Of a stretch of DNA of 64,000 nucleotides, positions 47,295 through 59,504 are shown one piece after another. The position numbers and the translations under genes are program-made. Position 1 is the first letter of the stretch, and each line of letters begins with the position of its first letter. This DNA is from Palaemon carinicauda (Eukaryota > Arthropoda > Malacostraca > Decapoda > Palaemonidae). The notes under the pieces are model-generated. The model was not told the origin of the DNA. It was given only the letters and a program-made list of their open reading frames with translations, and did not search any database. Location of the stretch: contig NC_090726.1 of the NCBI RefSeq assembly GCF_036898095.1, positions 180,406,663 to 180,470,662 of the forward strand. The letters are read 5' to 3'.

Positions 47295-50200
47295 GTAGGC
47301 CATCGCTCGTGGCGGTGGCCTCCCGTATTTCTAATCTTTTCTTTTTACATAATGCAGGAACGGGCGTGCGATTTTTGGTAGACATGAGTGCTTGTCGTTC
47401 TCTTTTGCCAAGGAAACTCTTCAAGACACGACGTAGTCTGTCTACATCTACCGACGTCCGCTTGGTAACTGCCAACAGATCTGCGATACCCACCTACGGT
47501 TACGAGAACCTCAAATTATCGTTCGGAAACGGTAAATTCAATTGGAGGTTTCTCGTTGCTGACGTCACATTGCCAATCCTCGGTGCGGATTTCCTCTCTC
47601 ATTTCCACCTTCTGGTCGATGTCGCCCACCGACGATTGGTCAACGCAGACTCGTACTTGTCGACACCTCTTCAACCTGCCCCCTCTAACCTCTCTCTCCA
47701 CATCAGCACACCCAAGGATGCCTACGCCCACCTCCTCACGTCGTACCCGGAAGTTTCCAGTCCAGAACTTCGCCAAATGCCCACGGTTCCTGCCAAGCTT
47801 GGTATTTATCACCATATCAAGACGACGGGACCCCCAGTCTTCGCAAAATTCAGACGTCTGGCACCGGAACAACTGGCAGCCGCCAAACAGACGTTCGCCG
47901 AAATGGAGGAAATGGGCCTTTGCCAAAAGGCCTCCAGCCCATGGTCGTCACCCTTACACATCGTTCTGAAAAAAGACGGCTCCCTCCGTCCGTGCGGGGA
48001 TTACAGGCACCTGAACATGCAAACAGAACCGGATCACTACCCCCTCCCAAACATTGCCGACGTGACCTCCTACCTGCACAAAGCGAAGATTTTCCCTACG
48101 CTCGACCTCCTGAAGGGGTATTATCAGGTGCCTATGAACCCAGAAGACATCCCCAAGACCGCCATCACCACTCCATTTGGTACATACACCTTCAATTACC
48201 CCTGTTTTGGCCTTCGTAATGCTGAGGCCACGTATCAACGTCTCATGGATGGCATCTTAGGGGACCTCCCTTTCTGTATATGTTATGTGGACGACATACT
48301 TGTGTTCTCCTCCTCAAAAGAGGAACACCTCCGTCACCTGCGCATCGTGCTCAACCGCCTGCAACAATACGGCCTTGTAGTCCGCTACGACAAGTGTACC
48401 TTTGGCGCCAACGAAGTGTCGTTCTTGGGGCACCACATCACTTCTGAAGGAGTCTATTCCCTCCCTGAGAAGGTAGCAGCCGTTCAGAACTTCCCCGCGC
48501 CCTCGACCATCAAAGCCCTGCAGGAATTCTTGGGCATGATCAACTATTATCACCCTTTGCTGCCAGCCATTCCCGCCACTCTTGCTCCCCTCTACGCCTC
48601 CCTCAAGGGCAAGACGAAGGACCTGAAGTGGGGTCCCCTTCAAGAAGCAGCCTTCTGCAATGCAAAGAAGGCCCTATCAACTGCTGCGGCTTTCACTTTT
48701 CCTATCCCACATGCCCCTCTCCTTCTCTCCACCGATGCCAGTGACATCGCTATTGGTGCAGTACTCGAGCAGGTAGTCAACGGCTTGCCCCGCCCATTGG
48801 CCTTCTTCAGCAGAAAACTGTCCAAGGAAGAATCGGGTTATTCTACCTTCGATCGAGAATTGCTGGCGGTGCACTTGGCTCTCCATCACTTTCGCCATTT
48901 CTTAGAAGGTACGCCTTCTTCATTCGCACAGACCACATGCCTCTGGTGCACGCCTTCACTCGACAGTCTGACGCCTGGTCCGCCCGTCAACGCCGACATC
49001 TCTCCGCCGTGGCTGAATACAATTGCACCCTTCAATACGTCCCTGGGAAAATGAATCCCGTTGCCGATGCCCTCTCAAGAAACACGTTGGCTGCCGTTCA
49101 ACTGGGATTGGATTACAACGCCCTGGCTGAAGCCCTATGACAGGATCCAGAGTATCAAGCATGAAGGATATCCTGCACGTCCCTCCGTTGAGAAGACTTC
49201 CCCCTCGACGACTCAAACACCACCCTCCTCTGTGCCGTCAGTACTGGCAGACCGCGACCTTGGATTCCTGCTCCCATGCAGCGACAGGTGTTTGATTTCA
49301 TTCACGGCCTTTCACATCCCTCGTGCCGTTCTACTGCACAGCTGCTGAAGGCAAAGTTCACTTGGCACGGCATTTCTAAGGATGCTAAGGATTGGGTTCG
49401 TGCCTGTACTTCTTGCCAAACTTCCAAAGTACATCGACACACGGATTCAGGAGTGGGCACCTTTCCTCAACCTCAGCGTCGTTTCGCACACATTCACGTC
49501 GACGTTGTAGGCCCCCTACCCACATCACAAGGACATCGTTACCTGTTTACCGTCATCGACCGCTCCACTCGTTGGCCTGAAGCCATTCCTATGGAAACTG
49601 CAACGTCCGTCTCATGCACATCTGCCTTACTCTCTGGATGATTGCAAGATTTGGTATCCCTGAACATATTACTTCAGACAGGAGAACCACTTTCACCTTT
49701 CAATTGTGTACATCATTAGCGAATCTCCTGGGCATCACCCTACATCAGACAACGGCCTACAACCCCGCTGCCAATGGAATGGTTGAACGTTTTCATCGTA
49801 CCCTCAAAGCAGCTTTGATGTCCCGCTGCAAGGATTCAAACTGGTTTACTCAGCTTCCCTTGGTCCTCCTGGGACTAAGGACCACTCCTAAAGACGCCCT
49901 CGACGTCTCGGCAGTTTAAATGGTGTATGGCGACCCGCTGGCCGTCCCGGCCAAATTTTTTCCTTCTACAACCGCCTCCGACGATCTCCAGCGCATACGT
50001 CACGTCGTGGGAAAATTTACTCCATGCCGCCAGACTTACAAGCCCCCCGCAAAGCATCACATACCAACAGACTTGCACTCTGCAACGCACGTGTTCCTAC
50101 GCAACGACACTACCAAGCCACCACTAACGCCCCCTTACACGGGCCCTTTCCTTGTAATCCGACGCAGTCCGAAAGCATTCCTACTAAACATTCATGGCAA

Positions 50201-50297
50201 AGAAGACTGAGTCTCCATTGATCGTCTAAAACCTGCTTATCTCCTGCCAGATGACCCGCCTACAGTTCGCCTCTCTAGATCAGGGCGCCCTATTTAA
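47288..50297 (+). pseudogene. pol: pol: protease-RT-RNase H-integrase, frameshifted
   Basis: Protease: the active-site D is at 47381 but the triad reads D-M-S instead of D-S/T-G. Reverse transcriptase: WSSPLHIVLKKDGSLRPCGDY and the catalytic YVDD at 48284-48295 are intact. RNase H: STDAS with D at 48734 and E at 48857; a one-base loss near 48912-48915 shifts the frame, then DHMPL continues. The linker has stops at 49138, 49162 and 49189. Integrase: zinc-finger His 49303 and 49315, Cys 49405 and 49414; catalytic D 49501, D 49677, E 49785 (D-D35-E). A second frameshift lies near 49637-49641, with later stops at 49917 and 50208. A C-terminal tail (GPFLVIRRSPKAFLL) precedes the stop at 50295-50297. 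The enzyme set would copy and insert the element, but this copy cannot make it intact. Confidence 0.93.
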
Positions 50298-50314
50298 TAT
50301 GTAGAGTATGTCAT

Positions 50315-50331
50315 TTTTAGGGGGGGAGCCA
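50315..50331 (+). other. Polypurine tract
   Basis: TTTTTAGGGGGGGAGCCA immediately before the 3' LTR. It primes plus-strand DNA in this element class. Confidence 0.88.
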
Positions 50332-50587
50332 TGTACCAGCCGTGTGTCACACGATCATACATAAATTATTTCGTATATAATATGCTTGTATCTGCGCTCT
50401 TCCCTCGCACTAAAAAGAACCTGAATAAACATGTCTCCGTATTTCCTCTGTAACATTGTCTCTCTTGTGAACATGAAAATTCCTGTTGCCTTGGGCTTTA
50501 GTATAAAAAGGAGAGTGTTCTTTAATAAAGTTACTCAGTTGATTGCTTCCTGCCTTTGAGTCACAACCTTTCTCTCGGCCCGTTACA
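50332..50587 (+). repeat. 3' LTR
   Basis: 256 bp, starting TGTACCAGCCGTGTGTCACA and ending CGGCCCGTTACA. It holds an AATAAA polyadenylation signal at 50524-50529, downstream of its TATA box. About 13 substitutions and one 2-bp indel separate it from the 5' LTR. Confidence 0.93.
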
Positions 50588-50591
50588 ATAC

Positions 50592-50928
50592 ATAGTGAAG
50601 ACCATGTTTTTACTCATTTTGCTTTGATTTAGTGTACATTACATACACGGATAAAAAGGTAGTTTCATTATTTCTCATATTTATAACAAAATGAAACAAA
50701 GTTGGATGAAATATATTCATATTCATATGTTATTGATTGGTTCATTTAAAGATCTCTGGCATTCTTACGAAGCAGACAGGAACAGAATAGGCCTCTCTGT
50801 TTCATATGGCTGAAATACACACATACAGACAATAATTTAAAAAAAAAAAATCCTTTTGTGTTCTTTACAATTATAAAGGAGATAATCAGTAATGTATGGA
50901 TTTATCATTCATTTCGCTTTAATCATAG

Positions 50929-50929
<1 letters not shown>
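50592..50929. other. Copy B spacer right of the LTR element
   Basis: Continues the interrupted sequence collinear with 27884-28205, with no gene. Confidence 0.65.

Positions 50930-51020
<91 letters not shown>
50930..51020. repeat. (TA)45 microsatellite
   Basis: Pure TA where copy A has (ATAGAT)n-(TG)n. Confidence 0.97.
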
Positions 51021-51023
<3 letters not shown>

Positions 51024-51390
51024 GTGAAAAAATATACATATTTCTTAAACATTATGTATATGCCAAAAGACAGCATATATTATTCATAAAATTCATAATG
51101 ACTGGCCGAATAAAATAGGATAAACAACCATAAAAGAATTATAAAATGTCTCCACTGAAAAAAAAAAAAATTTTTTGTTAACAAAAAATTTCATGCAGAT
51201 CTTTCCATCTATTTATAGGGATTTGAAATGAAAAAAAAAAATTAAAAAGACAGAGATATATTTAGTCCTCCTAAGATTTCTGTATCAAATACGTATTGTG
51301 ATAAACTTTAGAATATTAATAAATCGGCTTTAAGCTGAAGACTAGATATTTACAGATTTATCAGGATATCATTATTTTTTTTTCTCTTTT

Positions 51391-52390
51391 ACCCAGTTTT
51401 CAACTGGGTGGTATTTATAGTATAGTGTTCCGGGTTGTATCCTGTACCCTTAGGAGTACATTACTATTCTTCTTACGTGCGCCGTTTATAGGATCACAAT
51501 CTTCTGCTTGAGTTCTGGAGCTACTTCAGCCTCCAGGTTTTCTAACTCCCTTTCAGAGATCTTAGGATCGTGCCTAGTGCTTATATGATTATGGGTACAA
51601 TTTCCACTGGCATATCTCATATCCTTATTTCTATTTTCAGGTCTTGATACTTATTAATTTTTTCCCTCATTCTCTTCAACGCTGGAGTCCCATGGTACTG
51701 CGACATCAATGATTGATACTTTCTTCTTTTGATTTTGTCAATCAACGTCACGTCTGGTCTATTTGGGCATATCAGCCTATCTGTTCTGATACCATAGTCC
51801 CAGAGGATCTTTGCCTGATCGTTTTCTAGCAATTTCTCAGGTTGGTGCTCGTACCACTTATTACTGCAAGTTAGCTGATGTTTCTTGCACAGGCTCCAGT
51901 GGAGGGCTTTTGCCACTGAATCATGCCTCTTTTTGTACTGGTTCTGTGCAAGTGCTGGACATTCGCTTGCTATGTGGTTTATGGTTTCATTTTTGGTGTT
52001 GCACTTCCTACACGTTGGAGCAACGTTATTTCCGTGTATTGTTCTTCATACATATCTGGTTCCTAGTGCCTGATTTTGTGGCTGTGTTATCAATCCTTCA
52101 GTTTCCTTCTTGAGCTCTCCGCTCGGTAGCCATTGCCACGTGTCATCGCTGGCTAGTTCTTTAGCCTCATGTATTGCCCATGTATTGGTTAATTATGCCA
52201 GTCAGATGTTCAGTTTGTCATTTTCCTGTCTCCGTATATTTCTGGATCTTCGTTTACTTTTATCAATCCTTGTTCCCATGCACTCTTGAGCCACTCGTCT
52301 TCACTAGTTTTCAGATATTGCCCCTGTGCTCTATTCTCGATATACGTAGTAGTCCTCTCGCTCCTTCCTTTCGTGTTATATATAGTTATC
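51391..52390 (-). pseudogene. RLE-type non-LTR retrotransposon 3' fragment, copy B
   Basis: Better preserved than copy A. The zinc knuckle keeps CX2CX8HX4C (KCN...INHIASEC, ~51965-52010). A 99-codon minus frame (51617-51916) reads HWSLCKKHQLTCSNKWYEH, then ILWDYGIRTDRLI and RPDVTLIDK, with the PD...D/K residues of the restriction-like endonuclease, and ends KYQDLKIEIRI. Upstream pieces include WLKSAWEQGLIKVNEDPEI (52210-52392). The 3' end has the same ACCCAGTTTTCAACTGGGT palindrome (51391-51409). Such enzymes nick the target and prime reverse transcription (family knowledge). The reverse transcriptase core is absent, so this is a 5'-truncated insertion. Confidence 0.8.
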
Positions 52391-52393
52391 ATC

Positions 52394-52419
52394 TATTATT
52401 ATTATTATTATTATTATTA
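52394..52419. repeat. (TTA)n microsatellite, copy B
   Basis: Nine units, versus eighteen in copy A (29661-29714). Confidence 0.9.
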
Positions 52420-52701
52420 AAAGTGATTGCACCCTAAGTGGCGTTGATTTTGTAATTAACTTTTTTTATTGTTTTTATCTTTTTCTCTTCATTGCTACAA
52501 TCTGCCAGCAACTGGGAAAGGGAAATATTTTCATCAGGAAGGTGATGGAGACCATATCCTTCACAATTCATCTTCAATATATCATTACATACTACGAAAG
52601 TACAGATATGAAACACTATCACAATGTCAGTGTGCTCAAAATAATAGTCACTTAGGTACAAAAATAAATTTAAATTATGTGGAATTAGATATAACACATC
52701 C

Positions 52702-52756
52702 TTCAACTCGACCGGTTTCGAGTTCTGAGGAGGTTTTCTGCTCATTATCAAAAGTG
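52702..52756 (-). ncRNA. Hammerhead-ribozyme-like hairpin, left arm B
   Basis: Minus-strand order: TTGATAATGAGCAG..., then CTCGAAACCGGTCGAG. Compared with the other arms the stem has more mismatches. Confidence 0.4.
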
Positions 52757-52908
52757 AACTGTAACGCTGGTGTATTAGCAAGGGCTTATATACAGAGTCC
52801 TGTTTGACATTCCATCCTTATAGGACAAGGACCACTCGAGAGCGGAGACAATTATTCCTAGGAAATAGTGGCCTCTGGCTGGCCAGCATGCTTGGTGGGA
52901 TTAAGGGA

Positions 52909-54650
52909 TCAGGTCCTGTCTGGAGATAATCCATGTTTTGGCTTCCAGCTCTCAGTCCTGTTATGGTCGGAATTGCCTGGACTATTGTTGGTGATGGACC
53001 TTATGCATGTTGGTGTTGACGTCAATCTTTCTTGTTGAATGAAGAGAGCTTCCATTATGCTAAAACATGTGCTGTCGTGGACATGGCCAATGATGTTGAC
53101 ATTTTTTATTATATGATACCTTGTTATTTTATAATTATGCATTTGGAGGCAATGCATTTTTATTGCTCACTGTTTCATGTGGCAAGATAATCTCTGGGAT
53201 AAACGCATTATCCTCATCCCAATGTAGGTGGTAGGATATTCCTGGACAGGGCATTGATATCGGTACACTACGTTGGTCTTCTTAGAATCATCTTGCATGG
53301 CAGGGGCAGGGTTGTTTTTCATTATCAGATTTCGTGTTTTTGCAGATTGGTAATAAATTATGAGGTTTATTTTGCTATCCTCTTCCATTGCAAAAATTAT
53401 TTTTATTATATTTTTCAGAGGCTTTACGTCTTGTTGGTAGTTCATAGCTAATAAGTTCTTTATAGTATAGATTTTTTTTTGCTGGGACGTTGGTATTATC
53501 AGGGCCTTTATTCTTGTACTATTTTTCAATCTTTCTTAATCTGCCGATTAATGTGATTATTTGTGAAACAGTTACTCACTAGAATTTTAGTAGTTCTATC
53601 GAGTTCCTCGTGGATGCCTCTCCACGAGGAACAGTGAGAAATGGCTCTCCGAAACAAAGCCTTAATGGTGGAAGTTTTGTACTGACTAGGACACTCACTG
53701 TTACAATTTAGACATAGGCCAAGATTCATTGGTTACATATACACAGAGGTATTGATATTGAAGCTAGTATTGTTTGTCTCTACAAGGACATCAAGGAAGG
53801 GGAGACGTCTTTGGAGGCTGTGCTCGAGGGTGAACCTAAAGGAGCTGCACTCTTCGAAAATGCGTCAAGATTCTTCTATGCACTCCACATTGGCCGTTTT
53901 TACAAAATTATCGTCAACGTAGTACACACAGAGCTCTGGTTTGCTGATTTTTTTAAAAACTCATTCGTCGTTTACTCCCATATAAAAATTAGTAAAGAAG
54001 ACGATTAAAGGGGACCCCATAGTGACACCATCCTTCTGAATATATTTGTGGACCTTATGTGTAGTAAAATGGGCTTTCTTGGTGCATATTTCTATTAATG
54101 CAATGAGAGAGGCCTCAGGGACAATGAGTGGGTGTAGTTGTACCCTATAACTTGGTCCATTATGAAGTCTAGGTACTCGACATCCATGGAGGTTTTTCCA
54201 GGAATTCTGCTAATGATGTCACACCATATTTATTGGTAATATAGGGCGTGAGTAGGTTTTCAGTCTTATTGCAAGCTGGTATGTAGGGTCAGGGCGCTGG
54301 CTGAAAATAGGCCGGAGAGGGTTTCCTTGCTTGTGTGTTTTTACATTTCCGTATAAGTAGCCCAGCCCAAAATCCCCTGAAATAGTTGGCATGTGGACGG
54401 TGTTGTTGGCAGCACTGATGGTTTGTATAATCGGGTTTGCTTCCCTCTTCATATTTTAATTGAGGTTTCTGGACAAGCTTTCAAATTTTAAGGTATCAGC
54501 CAAAATCATATTTAGTTTTTCTTGGTGGTACTCTGTATTTATGACAACGAAGGTGGCAGTTTTATCTAAACGGCGTACAGTGATGCCCTCTTTCATTCTA
54601 AGAGCCTTGGCAGCATCTCTCACCTCCTTCGTGATGATCCTACTCCAGTG
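52909..54650 (-). pseudogene. Penelope-type RT and GIY-YIG remnants, copy B
   Basis: The frame at 54219-54452 retains NVKTHKQGNPLRPIFS. The catalytic region (about 53820-54180) no longer forms a long frame. The frame 53167-53529 keeps the endonuclease start VVYRYQCPVQEYPTTYIGMR followed by RLSQRLSCH, the region that in Penelope-like elements forms the GIY-YIG nuclease. The frame 52909-53157 carries the end (MEALFIQQERL). Relative to copy A, the reverse transcriptase is worse and the endonuclease better preserved. Confidence 0.82.
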
Positions 54651-55319
54651 TTGGCTATTTTAGTTTATTAAGGAGGTAAGAAATATTGTCCGGGTAGTTA
54701 AGGTGATTTCTTTGTTGGTCATTGTCATCAGGTTGCCCTTCATCAGTCTCTTCAATAATGCTGTGGTATAGATTGTCTTCTTCCTCTCTCTCAATGTATC
54801 CAAGGCCCTATTGTTAAGGGCGTGCTTGGTTAACGGCAATGTTCTGGATTTCAGCCCATTCGCTCTGCAAGCAAGTGGTGCATACAGATCTTGGCTGAGC
54901 CCCTAACAGCAGACGTCTCACAATAATGGAAGCTCTTTTCATTCAACAAGAAAGACCTGACCTCAACACCACACAAGAGGTGAGTCATTGCCAACGTGCA
55001 TAATGTCCATCACCAACAATAGTCCAGGCAATTACGATCATAACAGGACTGAGAGAGCTGGAAGCCAAAATATGGATTATCTCCAGACAGGACCAGATTC
55101 CTTAATCCCACCAAGCACCCTGGCTAGCCAGAGGCCGATACTTCCAAGGAATAATCCTCTCCGCCCTCGGGCGGTCCTTGTTTAATAAGAATGGATTGTC
55201 AAAGCAGGACTCCGTATATAAGCCCTTGCAAACACACCTACGGGCTGACCAAGGGAATGGCCAGCGCCAACAGGAACTGTTGGCTTTAATCCACAACACA
55301 ACACCTGCGTTACATTTCA

Positions 55320-55372
55320 CTCTTGATAATGAGCAGAAAAGCATCTCGCTGCTCGAAAACGGTTGAGTTGAA
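55320..55372 (+). ncRNA. Hammerhead-ribozyme-like hairpin, right arm B
   Basis: CTTGATAAT, perfect 6-bp stem GAGCAG...CTGCTC, then GAAAACGG. The stem is the cleanest of the four, and the CTGATGA box is again TTGATAATGA. Confidence 0.45.
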
Positions 55373-55748
55373 GGATGTGTTGTACAGTACTTAATTCCAC
55401 GTAATTAATATTTATTTTGCTACATAAGTGATCGTTATTTTGTGCACATTGACATTGTGATAGTGTTTCATTCTTTGTACTTATCTGTATTTTTGTAGTA
55501 TGTAGTGATATATTAAAGATGATTTTTGAATGATATGGTCTCCATCACCTTCCTAATGAAAATAAATATCCCTTTCCCATTTACTTGCGGATTATAGCAA
55601 TGAAGAGAAAAAGATAAAAAGTACAATAGAAAAAGTTAACGCCATTGACAAAGAAATCACTTTTAATAAAACCTGCTTAAAAGAGGGTCTACTCCCGAAA
55701 TATCATTATCATTAGCTTTATCATTATCATTATTATTATTACTAGTAA

Positions 55749-56160
55749 GCTACAACCCTAGTTATAAAACGCAGGATGCTATCAGACAAGGACTCAAACA
55801 GGGAAAAATAGCCCAGTGAGTTAAGGAAATAAACCAATAAATTACAACAGTTGTAATGAACAGTCAATATGAAATATTCTAAGATTGATAGCAACATATA
55901 TATCTTATAAATAGAGATTTATGTCATCCTGTTTACCAAGAATATTCACTGTAGTTATGAATTTCTAAGTTCCACCTTTGCAATTGCCTGATAAGGAAGA
56001 TCACTCCACAATTATTCATAGTTGGAATAAAACTTCTAGAATACTGTCATGTAAAGCCTTCTGATGGGGAGGGCATGACTATTAGAATTAATTGCATACC
56101 TAGTATTACACGATAAGGATGGTACTAGGTAAGTCTCTAGTATATGCCATCTTTTCTGGG
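55749..56160 (-). repeat. LINE-like tail repeat, copy B (inverted)
   Basis: Matches 33282-33690 (GCTACAACCCTAGTTATAAA start, AATAAAACTTCTAGAATACT inside). It is preceded by (ATT)n-like sequence. Confidence 0.6.
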
Positions 56161-56405
56161 TCCAAGAAAAATAAATAAAGAAGGATTGAACAGACTTTTT
56201 TCCTGAAAGAAATCATTGGATAATTAATTCACATTCATCATATTTATATATATATTATTATTTACCTTTTATTATTGATCATCGAAATATCTACTTTCCA
56301 ATCCAATTCAATGCTCAGTTCAGAAATTATGAGTGATGAATTCAAGGAAAGGCTCGTTGCAATTCAAAACATGAGTAGGTACTTATTAAAATCAAAACTA
56401 CCTCC

Positions 56406-56409
<4 letters not shown>

Positions 56410-56457
<48 letters not shown>
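56410..56457. repeat. (CT)24 microsatellite with empty Harbinger site
   Basis: Followed directly by CCTTTATAAGAGG, the uninterrupted version of the site occupied at 34020-35448 in copy A. Confidence 0.95.
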
Positions 56458-56459
<2 letters not shown>

Positions 56460-56469
56460 TTATAAGAGG

Positions 56470-57821
56470 TTGCTCTCATTCCAGTTGACCCATGCCACTA
56501 GGTTAAAGGATTGTTCTAGTTAACCAAAGACTGAAAGCCCAATGCTCCTTTCTCCACTCGAGAGGCCAATAACGATCCAGCAGGGAATTCTGAGCTTACT
56601 TAATTGTAGTTTTGATTTTATTCCATCAAATTCTTTTCAAAGACTTATTTCTTTTATTCCAGCAGACGATGCTTTGTAGTATATTAGGCAATATATAATC
56701 ATTCAAGAAATGTACAGATTTTTATTCCATTATATTTTCCTCTTCCAGAAATTTGTCTTATATTCCAGCAAACGATGTTTTGTAGTCTATGAGGCAATAT
56801 AAAAGAATTTAAAAAAGGTACAGATTTGGGTATTAATATTTATTTTTATTTTTATTACAGCAGTTATAATACCGACCTTTTTGAGGTTGCATATGTCATT
56901 TTGATGTATGTATTATGTAGATGTTGTTACTTATAACAATGAGCATACCAGAATTTGTAAGTAAAGTATTCGAACCTCCTTTTGTCTTTTGCTTAAGTTG
57001 GTTGGTATACCGGTATCGTCACAGGGGCTACATGATATTCTAATATATTATTTTATTTTTGGGATTGAATTCATTGTTGGCAATACTTCCAGAACATTAT
57101 TTAGATTTAATTTGCCATTCCAGCTTGATATTTGAATAACTTGGAACTCTACTTACCTTCGTTTCATCAAATATTCATCTACACTATTTCTTCGTTGAAT
57201 TCATGCGAATATCCGCCTTCTGTTCAGTCGGGCGTCTGGTTCAAATCTACCACACCCAACCTGGAACACACGACATTATATCTCTCTCAGGCTCTTTTGA
57301 TGTCTTTTTTATACGCCATTCTTCCGACACCTTAGGGGTAAAGAGCCAGAAAAGAACATAGAATATATTATGACATAGTGATATCTCCGAAACACCACCC
57401 TCTACACACGGCCCCCACCCCCAGCCCCACATCTCCTGTGAGCCGTTTAACAAAATCCTCCCCTTCAAAACCAAGAAAAATGGTTTAGTGAACCTGAAAC
57501 CACAAGCATTGGATTTGGGAATAGAATCTGAGACTCGGAGTCGATACTAGAGATATTTTATTGTTTTCTTCTTGTTTACGTATATAAACATACTTTATTA
57601 AAGCCAGTAATAAACAGCTTGTTAAAAGCACAAAGTGAATTGATGAAATAAATCTGATGAAAGCAAAAATGTACGTTAGATTTTATTGTAGATTTCACAA
57701 TTCATAACTTATGACCCACCTGTCACTATCTCCATTGTTTTGTGTTAACAGAGCTGGGCTGAGAAAGATGTATGAAGAGTATCGGAGAAAATCAGTTTCT
57801 GAGATTTATCGAAGGTATGAA
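56470..57821. other. Copy B spacer with conserved block 57080-57680
   Basis: Collinear with 35452-36807. The minus-strand donor-like ACTTACCTT (57151-57159) is preserved. No protein frame is shared intact. Confidence 0.55.
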
Positions 57822-57865
57822 ATGAGAGAGAGAGAAAGAGAAAGAGAAAGAGAAAGAGAAAGAGT
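57822..57865. repeat. (GAAAGA)n microsatellite
   Basis: Hexamer repeat after a short GA start, at the position of (GA)33 in copy A. Confidence 0.93.
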
Positions 57866-59388
57866 CTACGTCATTTGAATCAATTTGTGATTGATAGGTA
57901 ATGAATAAAAGAAAAACTATGCCAAACAAAGACATGAAAGAAAAGTTAAACTCTTAAGAGTTCTTTATGCATAATAAACGAATAAGTATGAATATGCAAC
58001 AAACGCACCCATATCTACCTTATTTGTGATTTAGAATTACTTTACAAACCTGAAACAATTTTATCATATATCAAAATATGCACCAGGAAGGCCAATACAC
58101 TTCTTTCGCAAACCTATTGTGGAAGATGTTTTTCTGCTAAGTTATAGAGCACTAAGTATAGAGTATAACTACTGGTGGTACTAATTTATAGAGTATAGCT
58201 ACTGGTGGTACTAATTTATAGAGTATAGCTACAGGTGGTTACGGTTATGTGCACAATTTCTTTTAGGGCGACAATATATTTACCAACAAGTGAAGGATAC
58301 TTTGTTCACAATGTTGAAAGGAAACTTGACCCTAAAATCGTCAATATCCTTAAAACTATATTTTTAAAAGATTTGTTCCCTTTGTGAGGCCACGTTTGCC
58401 TCTACTAGTATAACGAATGATTGATTGACGGTGAAATATCTGGAGTGATTAGAATATGGATTAATGTTGAGAGAAATATGGAGAAAACATTTTCTGGCTC
58501 CAGATGATACTACTAAATCAAACACCATCTGATGATAAAATATCAAATGAATGTTTTGGAGATTTGTCATTATTTAATGGTGTACTTTATCTGTTTTACA
58601 TTTTATCTAATGATCTAATTGTGGAAGAATAGATGATATATACAATAAAACAAATAGGTACAAACCTCTCACACAATTGCAAAAAAAAAAAATAAAGAAT
58701 AAACAGAGTACGTTTCAAACTTTGGGTGTTCTGGCGATTTATCCTTATATGATAGTCTATTCTTTGTTTTATGTATGATTAAGAAGCTGATTGTGGAAGA
58801 AAAATAAAAATTTAAACAAAGAATCATGTAAAATCTCTCAGATGCAATTACATAATATAAAAAAGCATCATAGATATGTATAAACTGAATAAATAAGATA
58901 AAAAGTTAGGAAACAACTGCCTTGTTAACCTATGATTGTTCCTTTGTGAGTTTTGAACTCAATCTCGTGAGTATCAATGATGCAAAAGAAATCGCTCTCA
59001 ATCTTTATGCTTTATATGTTAAAGTTCCCCATTCTTTCCCAAGTCTTATTCTTTTCTGGTCAACATTAACCTTTTCTCTCTCATTTCAGTTTTTCCTCTC
59101 GTTCGGTGCGCCATCTTACATTGCTTTGCAACATGTAGATTCATTACGAGACGCTACCGATGCTCCTTTTTCTAAAGGAGAAAAATATTCTTCTTGGCAC
59201 TTCTACACTTTGTTCAAAATGTCTTATTATGCTATATCTTTACCATTCTATTTTATGTGGGGTTTTTTCTTATTAGATTTGAATAGAGAAATTGTGTCTT
59301 TCTGTATTCTGATTTTTTTATTTCTCTTTCTTTAATGTTTACATTACTAGAATTTTACTTACTTTCAAGCTTCTCTTATTATCATTTA

Positions 59389-59392
<4 letters not shown>
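57866..59392. other. Copy B right part, no gene recognised
   Basis: Includes three units of the ~36-bp minisatellite (58138-58245). The 137-codon plus frame at 58922-59335 is not preserved in copy A (38465-38930) and is hydrophobic low-complexity. It is not accepted. Confidence 0.6.

Positions 59393-59474
<82 letters not shown>
59393..59474. repeat. (CT)41 microsatellite
   Basis: Pure CT. Confidence 0.97.
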
Positions 59475-59478
<4 letters not shown>

Positions 59479-59504
59479 CCATGACCTGTTTCTGTTTTTT
59501 GCAG

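Larger units (their letters stand above)
46193..50587 (+). mobile_element. Full-length CsRN1-type Ty3/Gypsy LTR retrotransposon (decayed)
   Basis: 4,395 bp. LTRs at 46193-46446 and 50332-50587 are about 95% identical and bounded by TG...CA. A 4-bp ATAC repeat flanks them (46189-46192 and 50588-50591), and copy A has the empty site near 27880. Order: LTR, primer-binding site, gag, pol (protease, reverse transcriptase, RNase H, integrase), polypurine tract, LTR. A Gag motif CX2HX9CX3C and a primer site like the 3' end of tRNA-Trp identify the CsRN1 lineage (family knowledge). No envelope frame is present. Gag has one internal stop. Pol has at least two frameshifts and several stops, so the copy is not autonomous. 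The insertion postdates the segmental duplication. Confidence 0.95.
52415..55680 (-). mobile_element. Penelope-like element, copy B (decayed)
   Basis: Same structure as 29711-33230: inverted arms at about 52415-53090 and 54890-55680 around minus-strand coding remnants. About 200 bp of the N-terminal region are missing relative to copy A: sequence jumps at about 54655 from the reverse-transcriptase start to a part matching 32210. Confidence 0.86.

Noticed and set aside
47556..47969. Overlapping frames of 137, 136 and 99 codons within pol
   Set aside because: Shadows of the pol frame, open because this part is GC-rich.
58922..59335. 137-codon plus frame
   Set aside because: Hydrophobic Phe/Leu-rich, not preserved in copy A and next to a (CT)n tract.
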